DNA from: Fumia sp045615345
Lineage (GTDB): Bacteria; Bacillota; Clostridia; Oscillospirales; Ruminococcaceae
Length of the DNA stretch: 64,000 bases
Assembly (NCBI GenBank): GCA_045615345.1
Contig: JAZLER010000016.1
Span: 22,873 to 86,872, forward strand
Direction of reading: 5' to 3'
Shown: positions 41,266 to 49,952 of the stretch, piece after piece
Layout: each line of letters opens with the position of its first letter
How positions within the stretch are numbered: the stretch's first letter is position 1
Made by a program: the position numbers and the translations under genes
The notes under the pieces: model-generated
Database searches by the model: none
Told to the model about the DNA's origin: nothing
Seen by the model: only the letters and a program-made list of their open reading frames with translations

Positions 41266-42777
41266 ATGAGTAAATTATTAATCGGCTGGGCAGAAGAAAG
41301 TATAGTGCCCGAGAAAAAAGTTAACCTTTTCGGTCAGTTCTTTGAAAGAATTTCCGAGTATGTTGAATCCGAAATTACCGCTACCGCTATGGCTGTTGAG
41401 GTAAACGGCGACCAGGCTATAATGGTTTCTGTTGACCTTGTTTCCTTTACAAATGCCAATCTTGATTATGTAAGAGAAAAGGTAGCAGAGTTAAACTCTG
41501 AAATTGATGTTTCAAAAATCTTTGTTGCCGCTACTCATACTCATACTTCCATCGGTGTGGCACCATGCCCCGATAACAAAAAAGATGTTGGTGGTTCAAT
41601 AAATACAACCAAAAATATTCTAAATGAATTCTTACCCGAGGACAAAAAATATACAGCTCTCGTCACTCCTGATGACTCTGTTCTCACTCCCGATGAAGCA
41701 CGCGAATTTGTTGCAGAAAAAATCGTAAAAGCAGTAGTAAACGCATGGAATAACAGAAAAGAAGCACTCTACGCAAACGAATTCGGAAGAGCTGCAGTCG
41801 GTATGTGCCGCCGTGTCGTATATGACGATGGTACCGCTGCAATGTGGGGTGACACAAATACTGCAAACTTTACTGAACTTGAAGCAGGTAACGACTCAGG
41901 TGTTGAACTTATCTACACCTTTGATAAAGATAAAAACCTTACAGGTATTGTAGCGAATATCGCCTGCCCTGCACAGATTTTGGAGCAGAGAAGCTTTATC
42001 TCCGCTGACTTCTGGGGCAGAGCAAAAGCAATTATCCGTGAAAAGTTAGGCAAAGATGTTTATTTGCTCGCCCTCTGCGGTGCAGCAGGTGACCAGTGTC
42101 CCCGTGACCTTATCCGTTGGGTTGAGCCTGAAACTCCTATTGACGACCCAAATGTTAAACGCCCCAACGTTATCGAACATAAGGCAGACCCTTCAATGTA
42201 TGATATTTCAGGTTGTAACAGAGTCGGCAAACGCATTGCAAACGAAATTGTTTCTGTTTTTGAAGAAATCACAGAATATCACGACAGTGCTGTTTTCGAA
42301 CATAAGGTTATGACTATGGACCTGCCTTTGAGAAAAGCCACTCCTACAGAATACGAAAACGCTGTAAGAGAGCTTAAATACTATATTGCTGATAACAAAG
42401 ACAAGGAAAGATTTGACTTCGAGGACAACGCAAAGATGCATGTTCATTGTGGTACTATCTTAAGATATCGTAATCAGCAGACACAGGAAATCTATCCAAT
42501 TGAAAGCCATATTATCCGTTTTGGTGACGTTGCTTTCACCACAAACCCCTTTGAGCTTTTCCTTGATTTTGGTAACAGAATCAAAGCAAGAAGCTACGCT
42601 AAACAGACCTTTATCGTTCAGCTTTGCTGTGGTGCAGGCGGATACCTCCCCACCGAAAAAGCTGAAAATCACGGTCATTACAGTGCTTACATCTCAAGCG
42701 GTAACGTTGGTCATATCGGTGGCGACATCTTTACAAGACAGACTATAAACGAGATAAACAAGATGTGGGAAAAATAA
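41266..42777 (+). CDS. second neutral/alkaline ceramidase-like hydrolase
   Basis: A 503-residue relative of the protein at 2573. The zinc motif is AATHTHTSIG with His91 and His93. A CPAQIL strand near residue 235 and LCGAAGDQCPRDL follow. No signal peptide or C-terminal domain of true ceramidases. It differs from the first copy in length and most residues, so it is not a recent duplicate. Its position between a sugar isomerase and a sugar transporter gives independent support that this family works on sugar derivatives here. The ribosome site is AGGAG. Confidence 0.75.
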   Translation: MSKLLIGWAEESIVPEKKVNLFGQFFERISEYVESEITATAMAVEVNGDQAIMVSVDLVSFTNANLDYVREKVAELNSEIDVSKIFVAATHTHTSIGVAPCPDNKKDVGGSINTTKNILNEFLPEDKKYTALVTPDDSVLTPDEAREFVAEKIVKAVVNAWNNRKEALYANEFGRAAVGMCRRVVYDDGTAAMWGDTNTANFTELEAGNDSGVELIYTFDKDKNLTGIVANIACPAQILEQRSFISADFWGRAKAIIREKLGKDVYLLALCGAAGDQCPRDLIRWVEPETPIDDPNVKRPNVIEHKADPSMYDISGCNRVGKRIANEIVSVFEEITEYHDSAVFEHKVMTMDLPLRKATPTEYENAVRELKYYIADNKDKERFDFEDNAKMHVHCGTILRYRNQQTQEIYPIESHIIRFGDVAFTTNPFELFLDFGNRIKARSYAKQTFIVQLCCGAGGYLPTEKAENHGHYSAYISSGNVGHIGGDIFTRQTINEINKMWEK

Positions 42778-42778
42778 A

Positions 42779-44029
42779 ATGCACGAAAGAAAACAAAATC
42801 TGTATATCCCGAATGACAAAGTAAGCGGATTGTTATTCTTGTTTTTAGCTTTTTTATTTGTAATGATGACGCTTACTAAAAACTGTTTTTCGGCGGCACT
42901 CACTGTAATCGTATCGAACGGTGTTATGACAAAAGCCCAGACGGGACTTATAACTTCAGGATTTTATATACTTTACGGTCCTTTGCAGATTGTGGGTGGC
43001 GTTTTAGCTGACAGATATAACCCCAGAAATCTTATTGCAATGGGTGTTATCGGCTCAGTTATCGCAAACTTTGTAATCTTTTTTAACCACAACTTTTACG
43101 TTATGCTTATTGCGTGGTCGTTAAATGGTGCAGCCCAGATGGGAATTTACCCCGCTATCTTTAAAATGATATCAGCGAGAATTTCCTACAACTGGCGAAG
43201 AAAAGCTATATACTATTTCTCTTTCACCCAGATTATCGGTCAGCTTTTTGCATTCGTTCTGGCGGCATTCATAAAACGCTGGGAATATAACTTCCTCTTT
43301 TCCGCAGTTTCTTCTTCAATATTACTTGTAGCTCTCTTTGTTGCATTCAAATATGCAACAAAATATATGGTGCCAGAAGAAAAAATTGAAGATACACCAA
43401 AAGAAGAAGTTAAAAGCAACCTTTCTACATTTAAGCTCTTTTTGATAAGCGGATTTATAATCCTGTTACCGATGCGTATATTCAAAGACGTCATCAACCA
43501 GTCGGTAAGGCTTTACACCCCCACAATGATGATGGAATCGTATCAGAACTTAAATCCCACCATTTCAAACTTACTTAACGTGTTCGTGCTCATTTCAGGT
43601 ACTGTCGGCACGATAGTTATGAGAAAAATTCTCTTTAAAAAGGAAAGAAACGAAGTTTTAACCATATTGCTTGCCGCCTTGACGGTAATTCCCTTTATTC
43701 TGTTAATCAAGTTTACAGGAAGCATTCATTACCTTGTTATACTCATCGCTTTGTGTTTTTCATCCGCAATTTTAAGCAGTATGACACTCCCTGAGTCATT
43801 TATAAGCAGTTCTTTTGCAAAATTCGGAAAGTCTGCAACCGCGGCGGGAATTCTTAATGGCGCCTCCTCACTCGGTATCGTTTTGCAAAGCTACGGACTT
43901 GGATATATCGCCGACCATTTTGGCTGGAACACGGTAACTACCATTTACGTTGTATTCATCGGCATTACTGTCGTTCTCATGTTTACAATTCTTCCGTTGT
44001 GGACTAAATTCAAAAAGAAATATTTGTGA
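42779..44029 (+). CDS. MFS transporter
   Basis: A 416-residue membrane carrier with twelve predicted helices in two halves. The loop between helices 2 and 3 has GGVLADRYNPRNL, the classic MFS motif A variant, and a charged central loop (VPEEKIEDTPKEEVKS) lies near residue 205. It resembles the organophosphate/hexose-phosphate group by general layout, but the substrate is not readable. The ATG follows the ceramidase-like stop by one base. As the only sugar carrier in this island it probably imports the operon's substrate. Confidence 0.85.
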   Translation: MHERKQNLYIPNDKVSGLLFLFLAFLFVMMTLTKNCFSAALTVIVSNGVMTKAQTGLITSGFYILYGPLQIVGGVLADRYNPRNLIAMGVIGSVIANFVIFFNHNFYVMLIAWSLNGAAQMGIYPAIFKMISARISYNWRRKAIYYFSFTQIIGQLFAFVLAAFIKRWEYNFLFSAVSSSILLVALFVAFKYATKYMVPEEKIEDTPKEEVKSNLSTFKLFLISGFIILLPMRIFKDVINQSVRLYTPTMMMESYQNLNPTISNLLNVFVLISGTVGTIVMRKILFKKERNEVLTILLAALTVIPFILLIKFTGSIHYLVILIALCFSSAILSSMTLPESFISSSFAKFGKSATAAGILNGASSLGIVLQSYGLGYIADHFGWNTVTTIYVVFIGITVVLMFTILPLWTKFKKKYL

Positions 44030-44030
44030 T

Positions 44031-44057
44031 AAAAAGCGGAATTTTTCCGCTTTTTTT
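44031..44057 (+). terminator. intrinsic terminator
   Basis: AAAAAGCGGA and TCCGCTTTTT pair around ATTTT and continue into a T run; ends the second FGGY operon. Confidence 0.9.
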
Positions 44058-44058
44058 A

Positions 44059-44086
44059 TTGACTTTTTTCACCCTTACTGTATAAT
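44059..44086 (+). promoter_or_regulatory. sigma-A promoter of the BNR gene
   Basis: TTGACT, 16 bases and TATAAT, immediately after the terminator and about 15 bases before the AGGTGGG ribosome site. Confidence 0.65.
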
Positions 44087-44112
44087 GGTACATAAGAAAG
44101 AGGTGGGTATTT

Positions 44113-45870
44113 ATGTACAGCCATATTGAAAAAATTAAATCCCGTCTGACCAATGAAGACGAGAAGTTTTTAAAAGATATTTATGCCCCTACTGAGGTTG
44201 CAACCTGCGATGAAGACTCATTCAGACACCTTTGCGTGACCCCTGACGGAAAAATCCGTTTTTATGGTCTTTACGGCAAAAAAACTGTTGTTGATAAAAA
44301 TGCTCTCCATTGTTATATCGAGTCAACCGATGGAGGCCTTTCATGGAAACGCCACTTAAAACCCGAGGGTGCACTCGGTGCATCGGTACAGATCCCTTTC
44401 GGTAAATACAAGGGCAAATATATCGGTCCCGTTAAAATAGATGGTAAACTTTGCTACGCTGTTGCAGACGACCCAGACAGCGCGCCTTTCCTTGTTACCC
44501 CGATTGAGTCCAGCGACCACAGAATTACAAACGACTCCGCAGCTATGCCTTTATTTATGACATCTAAAGAAAGGATAGTTGTCGTTGTGCACGAACAGCG
44601 TCCAGAAATTCACGAAAGTGCATACTTTGTAAAAGTTCATTATTCGGATGACTGCGGTGAAAGTTACAAAATCGCAGACCCCGGTCATGCTCCTCTGTTT
44701 GAAAAGCAATGGCCTCATAAGGGTATGCGATGGGAACAAAACTACCGTGAAAACACAATTGAAGAGCTTTCCGATGGTACTTTGATGATGATTGCAAGAA
44801 CTTCTTCCGACTACCATTATATAAACTATTCTTACGATGGTGGCGAAACTTGGACTACTCCTGAGCCCTCCGTTTTCCATTCCACAGGCACCATGCCAAA
44901 ACTCAAAAAGCTTTCAGACGGCAGAATAGTATTTTGCTGGTGTAACACAAAGCTTCTCCCCGAGGTTGACGATACTGACGGCCTATGGGAAGACTTTTTC
45001 ACAAACCGCGATGCAAACCATATTGCTATAACCGAAGATGATGGTAAAACCTGGAAAGGTTTCAGGGAAATGGTTTTGAATCCTATAAGACATTATGCTG
45101 ATTTTCGTTCCTTTGGCGGAATTACATCGGGTGCCGACAAGAGTGTTCATCAGTTCGAGATTATGGAGCTCCCCTTCAACAAGCTTTTGGTAGCTTACGG
45201 ACAAAACAGAGCTTGTGTAAGAATTCTTATCTTAGACCTTGACTGGATTTATGAAAAGAGTCGTGTGAACACCCCCGTAAACGGACTTGAAAACCTCTCA
45301 ACACAAACCTATGTAAAGAGTATCCCCGGTGGATTTTTGGGAAGCCGTACCGAAGCAAATGAGCATACGGGTCATTGTGCTTACAATCGTATGAGCAGTG
45401 TTATGGTTGTCCCCAATCCCTACGACCCCACCTTTGAAGCGTTAAGCTTCAAAACCCTCCACGATGAAAGACTTTTAAGTACCATAAGCGGAGCTGTATG
45501 GAACTTCCCGATTGCAAGAAAAGGTACCGTAAAAATCAAGGCAAAAATCGGCGGTATGGGACTTCGTATTTCACTTTTGGACCACTGGATGAACCCCACC
45601 GATAACACTCTCCCCTACTTTGCCGATTACAGCATCGTTTTAAGGGAAGATATGCACGAAAAAGACGAGATGGCAGAGTTTGTGTTCAACTTTGACTGTG
45701 ACAAAGGAGAAGTCACCCTGACTGTTGGCGATTATGTTAAACATACTTCCCGTATGAACAACAACCACCCGATGGGTCTTTGCTACTTACATATGCAGAC
45801 TGCAGCCCCCAACGGTGTCCAAGACCCCGAAGAAACCATAGTTTCCCATCTCACTTTCAACGCAGAATAA
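44113..45870 (+). CDS. BNR-repeat sialidase-like protein
   Basis: A 585-residue beta-propeller with several Asp boxes: STDGGLSW, SDDCGESY, SYDGGETW and TEDDGKTW. FRHLCVTPDG near residue 38 resembles the sialidase FRIP region and keeps the arginine. The C-terminal part (about 440-585) is a beta-sandwich with MGLCYLHMQT. No signal peptide, so it should act on an intracellular oligosaccharide; an unsaturated-glycan or sialic-acid hydrolase function is possible but unproven. It has its own promoter and terminator right after the MFS operon, and no AraC-type tail, unlike the BNR protein at 8842. Confidence 0.8.
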   Translation: MYSHIEKIKSRLTNEDEKFLKDIYAPTEVATCDEDSFRHLCVTPDGKIRFYGLYGKKTVVDKNALHCYIESTDGGLSWKRHLKPEGALGASVQIPFGKYKGKYIGPVKIDGKLCYAVADDPDSAPFLVTPIESSDHRITNDSAAMPLFMTSKERIVVVVHEQRPEIHESAYFVKVHYSDDCGESYKIADPGHAPLFEKQWPHKGMRWEQNYRENTIEELSDGTLMMIARTSSDYHYINYSYDGGETWTTPEPSVFHSTGTMPKLKKLSDGRIVFCWCNTKLLPEVDDTDGLWEDFFTNRDANHIAITEDDGKTWKGFREMVLNPIRHYADFRSFGGITSGADKSVHQFEIMELPFNKLLVAYGQNRACVRILILDLDWIYEKSRVNTPVNGLENLSTQTYVKSIPGGFLGSRTEANEHTGHCAYNRMSSVMVVPNPYDPTFEALSFKTLHDERLLSTISGAVWNFPIARKGTVKIKAKIGGMGLRISLLDHWMNPTDNTLPYFADYSIVLREDMHEKDEMAEFVFNFDCDKGEVTLTVGDYVKHTSRMNNNHPMGLCYLHMQTAAPNGVQDPEETIVSHLTFNAE

Positions 45871-45873
45871 ATT

Positions 45874-45905
45874 AAAAGCCAGGCGTTACCGCCTGGCTTT
45901 TTTTG
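45874..45905. terminator. bidirectional terminator
   Basis: AAAAGCCAGGC and GCCTGGCTTTT pair around GTTACC, with a T run; between convergent BNR and XRE-membrane genes. Confidence 0.95.
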
Positions 45906-46869
45906 TTATTCCGATTACTGTAAAAACAGTTGCTATAAATATAAGTGATGCTAAAACAATAAAGGAAACATTTCCGCTTGTGCATTCTTCCCAGTTATAA
46001 AAATCCACTTCGTAATGGTTTTCGTTTGTTCCAAACAAGAAATTTACAATGTGCCCCAGAAAATAATAAAAAGCAGTCGAAAGATATATACATATCCCCG
46101 TTTTAAGAAACGCACAAAAACTGAAAGTGCATATCAAAGCACAAAGTATCGCAGGTATATATGAATACAAAGTAACAAATATTGCAGAATCAAGCATAAA
46201 TGGTTTAAAAGTATTCACCATAAGCAATAAAAGTAAAGTTAAAATCATTGTTACCATAAGAGAAATCACAAACTTATATCGGGTTTTTAAAAGAAGAGGC
46301 AAAAATATCAGCACATACCCCATCAATGTTCCGATACATGCTACGGGAACCCAAAAAAGTGTTTTTGTATATACACCACAGGTAAACAACAAAATACATA
46401 TAGAAATGTAGGTCGTAACAGTAAACCATAAAAGTTTTTTCTTTTTAACAAAACAAGTGAAATTCGGTATAAAAGTGTAAGCACAAACAAGTGCCGACAG
46501 TACAATAAAAAACCACGAAAGAGTATGATTTACAGCCAAGTTACAGATAAAACAAGTAACAAGCGCCACTATATAGGATATTGTGGGAACTAAAATCCAG
46601 GTACTTCTTATAACTCTAAATTTTTTTGCCTCGTAATGAATTTTCCTTGAATCCGTATCAGTAGAAGCCGTTATCAGCTCATGTTCGGTTATTTCAAGAG
46701 CTTTGCAGATATCCGAAATCATAGTGATATCGGGATAAGAAACTCCCCTCTCCCACTTGCTCACGGCACCTTCTGTGACAAACAAAAGCTCAGCAAGGTC
46801 TTTTTGCGAATATCCTTTTTCTGCACGCTTTGCTTTTATAAAGGTACCGAATGTTTTTTTGTCAGTCAT
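45886..46869 (-). CDS. XRE-family regulator with C-terminal membrane domain
   Basis: A 327-residue protein. Residues 5-62 are a helix-turn-helix: TFIKAKRAEKGYSQKDLAELL, then VSKWERGVSYPDITMI. A short linker leads to about seven hydrophobic helices from residue 95 to the end. This architecture is common in Firmicutes for membrane-linked regulators, but the ligand is unknown. The start at 46869 is set by GAGGTGAT; an in-frame extension to 46917 would contain the promoter. It has a consensus minus-35 box on the minus strand. Confidence 0.85.
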   Translation of the reverse strand: MTDKKTFGTFIKAKRAEKGYSQKDLAELLFVTEGAVSKWERGVSYPDITMISDICKALEITEHELITASTDTDSRKIHYEAKKFRVIRSTWILVPTISYIVALVTCFICNLAVNHTLSWFFIVLSALVCAYTFIPNFTCFVKKKKLLWFTVTTYISICILLFTCGVYTKTLFWVPVACIGTLMGYVLIFLPLLLKTRYKFVISLMVTMILTLLLLLMVNTFKPFMLDSAIFVTLYSYIPAILCALICTFSFCAFLKTGICIYLSTAFYYFLGHIVNFLFGTNENHYEVDFYNWEECTSGNVSFIVLASLIFIATVFTVIGITKKARR

Positions 46870-46888
46870 ATTATCACCTCTGTCTGAC

Positions 46889-46917
46889 ATTTTATTATAG
46901 CTACAAATTACTGTCAA
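46889..46917 (-). promoter_or_regulatory. sigma-A promoter of the XRE-membrane gene
   Basis: Minus strand TTGACA, 17 bases and TAAAAT; an alternative TATAAT lies 12 bases from the minus-35 and is less likely. Confidence 0.6.
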
Positions 46918-46924
46918 TGGACTG

Positions 46925-47929
46925 TCAGTCCACCCTTATTTTGCCTTCCCTGTCCTCACCTGCACCAAAACGGGTGAGATAAATTTTATCGTCTTTAATC
47001 GAAACCACATCAAAAGCTGTTTCTGTAATAGTCCCCACCTCGCGTTTCGGGCAGAGATTACACCATTCCTGCACATAAGAACAAAGGGTTGTTATAACAG
47101 GCAAATCATCGTCATATACAAAGTTATCAAAATGCACATGTCCTGCAAGTATACAAACAACATTAGGCGCATTTTTAATAGCGTGATAAACCCTCGGTGC
47201 ATTCAGTATATCGTCATAAGGTTTTATATATGTGGGAGCATCACCCGAGCCGATAATCCCACTGTTATGTATCGGTGAATGACAGACAACCACAACATTC
47301 TTGTCGGTATCAAGAGCTTCTTTTTCAAGCCACTCAGCCTGTTCGTTTGAAAACTCCATTCTCCAGCCAAAAGGATATTGTCCGTTTGGCAACTTGTGAT
47401 AAGGCTTGTCGTTCACATCAAGGAAAACAAAACGATAACCCACATCTTCAAAATCTATAAAATAGTAATTTTTATCGGTGGGATTATTTTTCATACAAAG
47501 CTTGTGCAAATCCTCGGGAGTAAATGCACAAATTGTGTTGTCACGCCCATTATCTACAGCATCACCGATAGCATCATCGTGGTTTCCCAAAACGCAGTGA
47601 ACAGGTACTGAAAGCGAATATAAAGCATCCATTATCTCGTGATGTGCAGTACGCACTTTTATGGGGTCAGGGTCGTAATCGCAACCAATATCCCCACCCG
47701 AAATCACAAACTTAATACCGGGTACACGGTCAATGATATACTGAATGGAGCGAATATGGTCAACTCCGTCTTCGTAGTCTGTCATTTTGCTCAGTCCCGC
47801 TTCGATGGCAAACTTGTTAAGCTTATGATGCATATCAGTGATAAAGACAAAATTAAGCGGTGCTTTAAGGTCATTTATCTTTTTGATTTTTTCATCATAA
47901 TGGGTTGTAAGATATCTTAAATCTTTCAT
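46925..47929 (-). CDS. calcineurin-like metallophosphoesterase
   Basis: A 334-residue phosphoesterase with all family motifs: FITDMHHK (D-x-H), GGDIGCDYDPD, LGNHDDAIGD, VVVCHSPIHNSG and LAGHVHFDNF. No signal peptide. It is the second gene of a two-gene unit 12 bases after the MerR-type regulator; the ribosome site is AAGGTAT. Substrate unknown; similar soluble members hydrolyse cyclic nucleotides or phosphodiesters. Confidence 0.88.
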   Translation of the reverse strand: MKDLRYLTTHYDEKIKKINDLKAPLNFVFITDMHHKLNKFAIEAGLSKMTDYEDGVDHIRSIQYIIDRVPGIKFVISGGDIGCDYDPDPIKVRTAHHEIMDALYSLSVPVHCVLGNHDDAIGDAVDNGRDNTICAFTPEDLHKLCMKNNPTDKNYYFIDFEDVGYRFVFLDVNDKPYHKLPNGQYPFGWRMEFSNEQAEWLEKEALDTDKNVVVVCHSPIHNSGIIGSGDAPTYIKPYDDILNAPRVYHAIKNAPNVVCILAGHVHFDNFVYDDDLPVITTLCSYVQEWCNLCPKREVGTITETAFDVVSIKDDKIYLTRFGAGEDREGKIRVD

Positions 47930-47941
47930 TTTTATACCTTC

Positions 47942-48706
47942 TTATTCGATTATCGCAATCAGCTGTGTAATAAATTTACTTTTATCTTTATGCTGTGGTG
48001 GCCCTTCAAGATAAAGATTTCTGAACACGCCCGACAGCTTTATATTATTTTCTTTTGCATATGAAATGAGTTTTTCACGAGCTTTTGGGATATCCTCGTA
48101 CGCTCCGTGATGGAAAAATGCAATTGCCTTGAGTTTAGAAAACTTTTTAATATATTCGCCCTCACTGTCTGAAGGTATAGCAATACCGTAAGAAATTTCT
48201 TCAGGCGTACCGGTAGAATATTCAGTAAAATACATACGCTTTGTGGTATCTATTCCGTAATTCTTCATAGCCTCAGTAGCTGTATATCTTAAATAATCAA
48301 TTTTGTCAGCAATTGAATCTGATTTAAATGTACGACAATAAATTGTCTGCGGTTCGATATCAATTACCCTGATATCATCACACTGTTTACGAGTTCTCTC
48401 TTTCAATTTTTCTATAGTCAGATTAAGCTCATCCCTCATTTTTTCAAGACGATTTATCATCGGTACCAAATCCGAAGTATTGCTGAAATATTCAAGTATC
48501 TCGTCCAGAGAAAGACCTAAATTCTGAAAAGTCCGTATTGTACGGATACGGGTAAAAGTATCGATATTGTAATATCTGTTACCGGTAGTTCCTTCCTTTT
48601 TGTCAGGGGAAACAAGTCCTTTTGCTTCGTAATTGAGTATTGCTTTCCTCGTAATGCCAACAGCTTTTGCGACCTCGCCAATTGAAAATAAATTTTTATT
48701 ATCCAT
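47942..48706 (-). CDS. MerR-family regulator with GyrI-like effector domain
   Basis: A 254-residue BmrR-type regulator. The N-terminal winged helix is FSIGEVAKAVGITRKAILNYEAKGLV, then NRYYNIDTFTRIRTIR; a coiled-coil dimer helix spans about 80-115; the C-terminal GyrI-like domain (about 125-254) should bind an amphipathic cation or drug. ATG 48706 follows AGAGGA. Divergent to it is a promoter with the 19-base spacer typical of MerR control, which faces a lipoprotein gene. It is co-transcribed with the metallophosphoesterase. Confidence 0.88.
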   Translation of the reverse strand: MDNKNLFSIGEVAKAVGITRKAILNYEAKGLVSPDKKEGTTGNRYYNIDTFTRIRTIRTFQNLGLSLDEILEYFSNTSDLVPMINRLEKMRDELNLTIEKLKERTRKQCDDIRVIDIEPQTIYCRTFKSDSIADKIDYLRYTATEAMKNYGIDTTKRMYFTEYSTGTPEEISYGIAIPSDSEGEYIKKFSKLKAIAFFHHGAYEDIPKAREKLISYAKENNIKLSGVFRNLYLEGPPQHKDKSKFITQLIAIIE

Positions 48707-48744
48707 AAAAAATCCTCTTTTTCCAGTATTTTTTGCAAAAACAC

Positions 48745-48775
48745 TTGCATCGCACCCTAAGGTACGGTGTATAAT
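48745..48775 (+). promoter_or_regulatory. MerR-type promoter with 19-base spacer
   Basis: TTGCAT and TATAAT are 19 bases apart instead of 17. Inside the spacer CACC-C-TA and TA-C-GGTG form an imperfect dyad, as in operators where a MerR protein untwists the promoter. It reads toward the lipoprotein gene at 48846. Confidence 0.75.
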
Positions 48776-48845
48776 AATGATAGCATATAGTTTCAAAAAA
48801 CTCAAGTGGCTTTGCACCTAAATTTTATTTTTGGAGGAAATTATT

Positions 48846-49325
48846 ATGAAAAAATTACTGGCGCTCTTACTTACTATTGTTATGTCCGTTACATTATTTG
48901 CAGGATGCTCAGACCCTGTTTATGATGACTTTTCAAATTACTTAAATGTTGAAATGGCAGAAGTCAACGCTGATTATACAAAAATCACTGAAGAAGTCGG
49001 CAGATGGGAAGCTATGGAAGATGACAACGCTATTGCAAAAAGCTTAAGCGAAGTGCTTATTCCCCTTGTAGACGGTTCACTTTCAAAGCTTCAGAATGTA
49101 AACCCCCAGACAGATGAGGTTAAAGCAATCAAAGCAAAATATGTAAAAGTAATGGAAGCTTATAAGACAGGTTTTGAAACACTTTTGGAAGGTTGCAACA
49201 CTCAGGACGAAGCAACCATCAATGCAGCAAACGAAGCCCTCAACGAAGGCATCACACTTTTAGACGAATACAATGCAGCACTTGAAGCTTTGGCAACAGA
49301 AGTTGGCGGAGAAATTGAATACTAA
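48846..49325 (+). CDS. small lipoprotein of unknown function
   Basis: A 159-residue exported lipoprotein: signal peptide KKLLALLLTIVMSVTLFAGC with the lipidated cysteine in the lipobox LFAGC. The mature part is acidic and mostly helical (long helices around VEMAEVNADYTKITEEVGRWE and VKAIKAKYVKVMEAYKTGFE in outline), like helical-bundle ligand-binding proteins. I recognise no family. ATG 48846 follows GGAGGA. It is probably the direct target of the divergent MerR regulator, which makes an envelope-stress or drug-binding role possible. Confidence 0.75.
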   Translation: MKKLLALLLTIVMSVTLFAGCSDPVYDDFSNYLNVEMAEVNADYTKITEEVGRWEAMEDDNAIAKSLSEVLIPLVDGSLSKLQNVNPQTDEVKAIKAKYVKVMEAYKTGFETLLEGCNTQDEATINAANEALNEGITLLDEYNAALEALATEVGGEIEY

Positions 49326-49347
49326 AATTAAATTTGTGTAAAGCCAG

Positions 49348-49380
49348 ACCCCCTCACAAAACGTGAGGGGGTTAATCTTT
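49348..49380 (+). terminator. intrinsic terminator of the lipoprotein gene
   Basis: ACCCCCTCAC and GTGAGGGGGT pair around AAAAC, followed by TAATCTTTT. The T run is interrupted. Confidence 0.8.
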
Positions 49381-49476
49381 TAAACTGCCTTATATATCTC
49401 CTTAAAACATTTTATCCAATTGGGGGCGTACATTTTTTGGTACTGCCAATTGAAATGTGCAACATAATTTAAAATT

Positions 49477-49508
49477 AAAAGCCTTGTACATAGACTTACA
49501 AGGCTTTC
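49477..49508 (-). terminator. terminator of the Mrp operon
   Basis: AAAGCCTTGTA and TACAAGGCTTT pair around an 8-base loop; T-rich tail on the minus strand, 7 bases beyond the C_GCAxxG_C_C stop. Confidence 0.8.
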
Positions 49509-49514
49509 TCAGTT

Positions 49515-49943
49515 TTATAAAATTTCTTTTTCCAGAATCTCTGCGGCAGTTCTTACAAAATCGGCACAGGGGCCTTTGTGATGAGGAGTTGCAGTTGGAG
49601 CAGGCTCTTTACCTTTCGAAAGGCCTAAAAGCTCACGGCAGACAATACCGCCCTTTTTCTCCTGAAACTCACCAGCAAGCTTACGGATAAGAGCATAAAA
49701 CTCTTTTTTCTCGGTGTCTGCCTTGGGGTCATTATAACCTTTTACCATACTTAAAACAAACACCATACCGCTCACGGCACCGCAGACTTCCCTGAGTCTT
49801 CCGATACCTCCGCCAAAGCCAGAAGCAAGCATTGCGACAGTTTTTTCTTCCATACCCATCACATCTGCAAACGCTACCGCTACAGCCTGGGCACAGTTAT
49901 AACCTTCTTTAAATTTTTCGTATGCAATATCTGCTCTTGTCAT
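49515..49943 (-). CDS. C_GCAxxG_C_C family protein
   Basis: A 142-residue protein of the redox-associated family named for its motif. Seen: YNCAQAV (first Cys), the glycine-rich FGGGIGRLREVCGAVSGMVF with the core Cys-Gly-Ala-x-x-Gly, and two late cysteines (IVCRELLG and GPCADFV). The four cysteines probably bind a metal or form redox pairs; function is unknown in the family. It follows the Mrp gene by 9 bases in the same transcript. Confidence 0.85.
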   Translation of the reverse strand: MTRADIAYEKFKEGYNCAQAVAVAFADVMGMEEKTVAMLASGFGGGIGRLREVCGAVSGMVFVLSMVKGYNDPKADTEKKEFYALIRKLAGEFQEKKGGIVCRELLGLSKGKEPAPTATPHHKGPCADFVRTAAEILEKEIL

Positions 49944-49952
49944 ATTAACACC

